Part shown: one piece after another, positions 61,592-64,000 of the stretch
Position numbering within the stretch: position 1 is the stretch's first letter
Layout of the letters: every line of letters starts with the position of its first letter
Assembly (NCBI GenBank): GCA_046155895.1
Contig: JBJXFB010000048.1
Location: 68,137-132,136, forward strand
Length of the DNA: 64,000 nt
From: DASYPQ01 sp046155895
Lineage (GTDB): Bacteria > Planctomycetota > UBA1135 > GCA-002686595
Reading direction: 5' to 3'
Notes under the pieces: model-generated
Database searches by the model: none
What the model saw: the letters and a program-made list of their open reading frames with translations, nothing else
Told to the model about the DNA's origin: nothing
Program-made: the position numbers and the translations under genes

Positions 61592-61617
61592 CTCGCACAG
61601 CTTCACACACATCAGAG
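61592..61617 (+). repeat. Direct repeat copy 2 upstream of integrase
   Basis: This matches 61405-61432 over the first 13 bases and in its ACACA and CAGAG parts. It ends ten bases before the integrase ATG, so binding here could also autoregulate the gene. The ribosome site GGAG of the integrase overlaps its right edge. Confidence 0.5.
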
Positions 61618-61627
61618 GAGAGAATCA

Positions 61628-62857
61628 ATGGAGGTATACCAACTACTGGACGGACGTGTCCGTATCTACAAGCGGCCTGGCAGCAACAAGTGGCAGTGTT
61701 CCACGTATCTCGCCGGCAAGGAGCGTCGGACGAGCACGCGTCAGGACGTCCTAGCGAGGGCCGAGGAATGGGCCGAGGACTGGTACTTTGGCCTCCGTGG
61801 AAAGAAAGAGGCGGGGCTGCTCACGCAGGGCAAGACGTTTAGGGAAGTCGCGAAGCAGTTCGAGCGTGAGTACACCATCATCACGCGCGGTCAGCGCAGT
61901 CCCACGTACGTTCAGGGGCTGAAGGACTGCTTGCGCGTACATGTCCTCCCGTTCTTCGGAGACCGTCGCGTCGCGGACATTACGGGCGGTACGGTGCAGG
62001 AGTACAGGATACACCGACTAGAAAACCCCCGTCCGCGCTGGAATGCGCGGGAGAACGCGGGGCCGACCAAACCGCCGACTCTCAAGACCCTGAACAACGA
62101 GATTATCGTTGTTCGGCAAGTCTTGAAGACCGCCCTTCGTCATGGCTGGCTGACGGGACTCCCTGATCTCTCCCAGCCATACCAGGCCTCAGGGAAGATT
62201 CAACATCGCGGCTGGTTCTCGCATGCCGAATACAAGCAACTCTACACGGCAACGCGACGTCGAGCGATCGCGCCGCTCAAGGCCATATGGAAACATGAAT
62301 GTGAGCAGATGCACGACTTCGTGTTGTTCATGGCCAACACGGGCCTGCGGCCGGACGAAGCTTGGCGTCTGGAATACCGTGACGTCCATGTTGTACAGGA
62401 CGACTCCACGGGCGAAGTGATTCTCGAGATCGAGGTTCGCGGCAAGCGGGGCGTGGGGCACTGCAAGAGCATGCCGGGAGCGGTGACACCCTTCCGTCGC
62501 TTGCGCAAGCGCAACCACCCACAACCGACGGATAGACTCTTTCCCAGCAGGCAGCGAGAGCTCTTCAACAACATCCTGGTGAAAGAGAATCTGAAGGTCG
62601 ATCGCGATGGTAACCGCCGAACGGCCTACAGTCTGCGGCACACGTACATTTGCTTCCGACTCATGGAGGGTGCGGACATCTACCAGGTCGCCAAGAACTG
62701 TCGCACGAGCGTGGAAATGATCGAGAAGCATTACGCGATCCATCTCAAGGACACCATCGACGCGGCATCGGTCAACGTGCGCCGAGACCGAAAGCGTCGC
62801 GCGGGGTCTCCAGCGTCCAATGAGCGGCGTGATCAAAGTACTAGCGTCGCTGCATAG
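61628..62857 (+). CDS. Tyrosine recombinase/integrase
   Basis: A 409-aa phage-type integrase. A SAM-like core-binding domain is seen at residues 65-150 (TFREVAKQFEREYTI, YVQGLKDCLRVHVLPFFGDRRVADITGGTVQEY). The catalytic domain has NTGLRPDEAWRLEY (catalytic R), YSLRHTYICFRL (HxxR, here RHTY) and TSVEMIEKHYAIHL (tyrosine nucleophile). AGAGGAGAG before the ATG is a good ribosome site. The gene ends 21 bases before a tRNA-Leu gene on the same strand, so that tRNA is the likely attachment site of the element carrying the mobilization and defence genes. Confidence 0.93.
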   Translation: MEVYQLLDGRVRIYKRPGSNKWQCSTYLAGKERRTSTRQDVLARAEEWAEDWYFGLRGKKEAGLLTQGKTFREVAKQFEREYTIITRGQRSPTYVQGLKDCLRVHVLPFFGDRRVADITGGTVQEYRIHRLENPRPRWNARENAGPTKPPTLKTLNNEIIVVRQVLKTALRHGWLTGLPDLSQPYQASGKIQHRGWFSHAEYKQLYTATRRRAIAPLKAIWKHECEQMHDFVLFMANTGLRPDEAWRLEYRDVHVVQDDSTGEVILEIEVRGKRGVGHCKSMPGAVTPFRRLRKRNHPQPTDRLFPSRQRELFNNILVKENLKVDRDGNRRTAYSLRHTYICFRLMEGADIYQVAKNCRTSVEMIEKHYAIHLKDTIDAASVNVRRDRKRRAGSPASNERRDQSTSVAA

Positions 62858-62878
62858 TTGGTGTATAGCTCGCCCAGT

Positions 62879-62963
62879 GCGGACGTGGCGGAACTGGTAG
62901 ACGCGCAGCGCTTAGGACGCTGTTCCGATTGGAGTGTCGGTTCGAGTCCGACCGCCCGCACCA
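62879..62963 (+). tRNA. tRNA-Leu (anticodon TAG), CCA encoded
   Basis: The sequence folds as a class II tRNA. The acceptor is GCGGACG with CGCCCGC (one A-C mismatch at pair five). The D-arm is GGCGGAACTGGTAGACGC. The anticodon stem CAGCG/CGCTG closes the loop CTTAGGA with anticodon TAG. A long variable arm follows, and the T-arm is GTCGG-TTCGAGT-CCGAC. The gene ends in ACCA. It reads leucine CUA-type codons. It directly follows an integrase gene. Confidence 0.9.
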
Positions 62964-62993
62964 CGCGAGTCAACGAAAACACCGGCGAACGCC

Positions 62994-63875
62994 TCAGAAT
63001 CCCGGCGGGTGATAGACACGCCATGTGGGATCCAGAACTTTCTCCTCCATGTCGTACGCTAGGTAGAAATTAAGCTTGATCCCCATCCTGCGAAGCGGTG
63101 CAAGCGGTGTAGCTGCACAACCCGCACGTTCAAGATAGAACCCTATGGCCTGGTGGTACGGGTACACGTGCCCAATCTTTCGGAGCGCCGTCACGAGCTT
63201 GTTGATTGATACTCGCTCGAGGGCGCTTCGATAGGCCGCTTGAACTTCTTCGAGGCCGCCCGCATAGCTTGGTCGCACAGCAATATCGACCAGGGTGCGT
63301 TCCAGACCGGTGCACTGGACGGGCTCGCCTTGCGGCCCCTCGAAGGCTTCTACCGCGTAGTTGTCCGTGTGCTTCCCGCTCAGGAACACGAACCGAAAAC
63401 CCGCCCAACTGAGCACGTTGTTCGACATGCGCTGCGGGCGCGAGAAGGCCATGTCGATTCGATCTTGTGAGAGTCCCGCCTTACCGCGCGGTTTCACCGA
63501 CTGCTCGCGGTTGATGTAGAAGGCAGCCGGCTTCCGCTTCGTCACACCGTGCACGTACATCGCGGAGGCGTGGGAATGGTAGGCTCCTTCGCCCCCCAAG
63601 GAACTGGCTATGGCCAGCGGAGACGTCTCTCCCCACGACCAGCGATCAACAGGCTCCTCCTTATTATTACCCTCCAGGCGGATGTGCCGGAGCTCGCCGT
63701 GAGTCGTGAGAAAGGCGCAGAAGGCACTGGTGGTGATTCGTACCGCGAGCCTCCAGCGATCCCTTCGCTCCGCCAGGATTCTCTCGAGGTCTTCGCGCGA
63801 GTAGACCTGGTTCCCGCGGCGATCGAATTCCGCCATGATCCGAGGCCTCGCCTGCTGGAGGGTGGAGATCCGCAT
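62994..63875 (-). CDS. AbiEi-like type IV antitoxin/transcriptional regulator, no toxin visible
   Basis: A 293-aa protein fitting the AbiEi antitoxin family. The N-terminal helix-turn-helix part includes NQVYSREDLERILAERRDRWRLAV. The C-terminal domain shows YHSHASAMYVHGVTKRKPAAFYINREQS, CTGLERTLVDIAVRPSYAGGLEEVQAAYRSALERVSINKL and YPYHQAIGFYLERAG, typical of AbiEi. AbiEi proteins repress their own promoter and neutralise an AbiEii nucleotidyltransferase toxin encoded downstream. Here the downstream side is the tRNA-Leu and integrase, and no AbiEii is present within the window. It may be a solitary regulator or the remnant of a pair. Confidence 0.75.
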   Translation of the reverse strand: MRISTLQQARPRIMAEFDRRGNQVYSREDLERILAERRDRWRLAVRITTSAFCAFLTTHGELRHIRLEGNNKEEPVDRWSWGETSPLAIASSLGGEGAYHSHASAMYVHGVTKRKPAAFYINREQSVKPRGKAGLSQDRIDMAFSRPQRMSNNVLSWAGFRFVFLSGKHTDNYAVEAFEGPQGEPVQCTGLERTLVDIAVRPSYAGGLEEVQAAYRSALERVSINKLVTALRKIGHVYPYHQAIGFYLERAGCAATPLAPLRRMGIKLNFYLAYDMEEKVLDPTWRVYHPPGF

Positions 63876-63888
63876 GCGTCAGTGGGCG

Positions 63889-63902
63889 CTGTATACATAC
63901 TG
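63889..63902 (-). promoter_or_regulatory. AbiEi promoter motif, proximal copy
   Basis: CTGTATACATACTG lies just upstream of the AbiEi ATG at 63875. A similar motif, ATGTATATATACTG, occurs at 63987-64000. The shared GTATAYATACTG pattern, partly palindromic, may be an operator or contain a -10 element. AbiEi autorepresses through repeats in its promoter. Confidence 0.4.
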
Positions 63903-63986
63903 CGCCCGCAGACACCTTCGACGGAGCGAGGCTCCTTCAGGAGGGGTCTTGCGTCTGGGCCCAGCCTCCCTGTCGGTGAGGTGGTC

Positions 63987-64000
63987 ATGTATATATACTG
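63987..64000 (-). promoter_or_regulatory. AbiEi promoter motif, distal copy
   Basis: ATGTATATATACTG matches the motif at 63889-63902 at most positions and lies 98 bases further upstream of the AbiEi gene. It ends at the window edge, so any flanking structure cannot be judged. Confidence 0.35.

Larger units (their letters stand above)
60744..61627. other. Upstream region of conflict operon and integrase, with direct repeats
   Basis: The region between the divergent protease operon and integrase must hold both promoters. A plus-strand frame (61078-61491) has no protein-like features and is not called. From about 61320 the sequence becomes richer in A and T and contains the direct repeats listed separately. 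No terminator or tRNA was found. Confidence 0.45.

Noticed and set aside
1..64000. CRISPR array
   Set aside because: No regularly spaced short repeats were seen anywhere in the window.

Overview
The window looks like a high-GC (about 60%) bacterial chromosome segment from a deep-branching planctomycete. The best lineage clue is the exported protein at 30680-31852, whose C-terminal module (CFGVGCPCGN, GCLNSTGAGG) I associate with secreted proteins of Poly30/Pla163-type Planctomycetota. Large RHS and secretin genes fit too. The assignment is inference, not a search result.

Layout. (1) 1-8.4 kb is core chromosome. A compact minus-strand operon encodes hpf, a TerC-family membrane protein, purE, purK, sbtA and sbtB, divergent from an NhaR-like LysR regulator. 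It is flanked by gene-poor spacers with degenerate tRNA-like sequences and a 206-bp repeat present twice. (2) 8.4-11.2 kb holds a TPR protein, an unknown protein and a GcvR-like two-ACT-domain regulator. (3) 11.6-19.3 kb is a defence cluster. An ImmA/IrrE metallopeptidase is coupled to a large SAMHD1-like HD protein, divergent from a short prokaryotic Argonaute operon whose partner subunit reads nuclease-TIR-APAZ. (4) 19.5-30.2 kb is a mobilization module: VirD4/TraG-type coupling ATPase, MobF relaxase-helicase, ECF-like sigma factor, an ankyrin protein and several small proteins. No type IV secretion genes are seen. (5) 30.3-42.4 kb holds exported or membrane proteins, an XRE regulator and a 2252-aa RHS protein with an embedded dockerin-like segment. 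(6) 42.4-47.4 kb holds an exported coiled-coil protein, a GspD-like secretin, a TPR lipoprotein, an H1/AT-hook-like DNA-binding protein and a putative exported metallopeptidase. (7) 48.8-53.0 kb is a tight four-gene redox operon: PhnD-like binding protein, sorbitol-dehydrogenase-type small subunit, GMC/FAD subunit with an Fe-S cysteine motif, and ferritin-like protein. (8) 53.1-60.7 kb is a tight minus-strand conflict operon: trypsin-PLD fusion, trypsin with an EAD-like N-terminus, ATPase with an EAD1-like N-terminus, STAND NTPase. (9) 61.4-64 kb holds a tyrosine integrase next to an intact tRNA-Leu(TAG), then an AbiEi-like antitoxin gene with no toxin visible.

How the parts fit. From about 11 to 62 kb the region behaves like a genomic island: integrase beside a tRNA, mobilization genes, and at least two elaborate defence loci. 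The left boundary could not be fixed. The most notable candidates are the nuclease-TIR-APAZ/short-Ago pair and the four-gene protease-PLD-STAND operon. In the core region, sbtA/sbtB are translationally linked to purE/purK, suggesting bicarbonate import feeding purine carboxylation.
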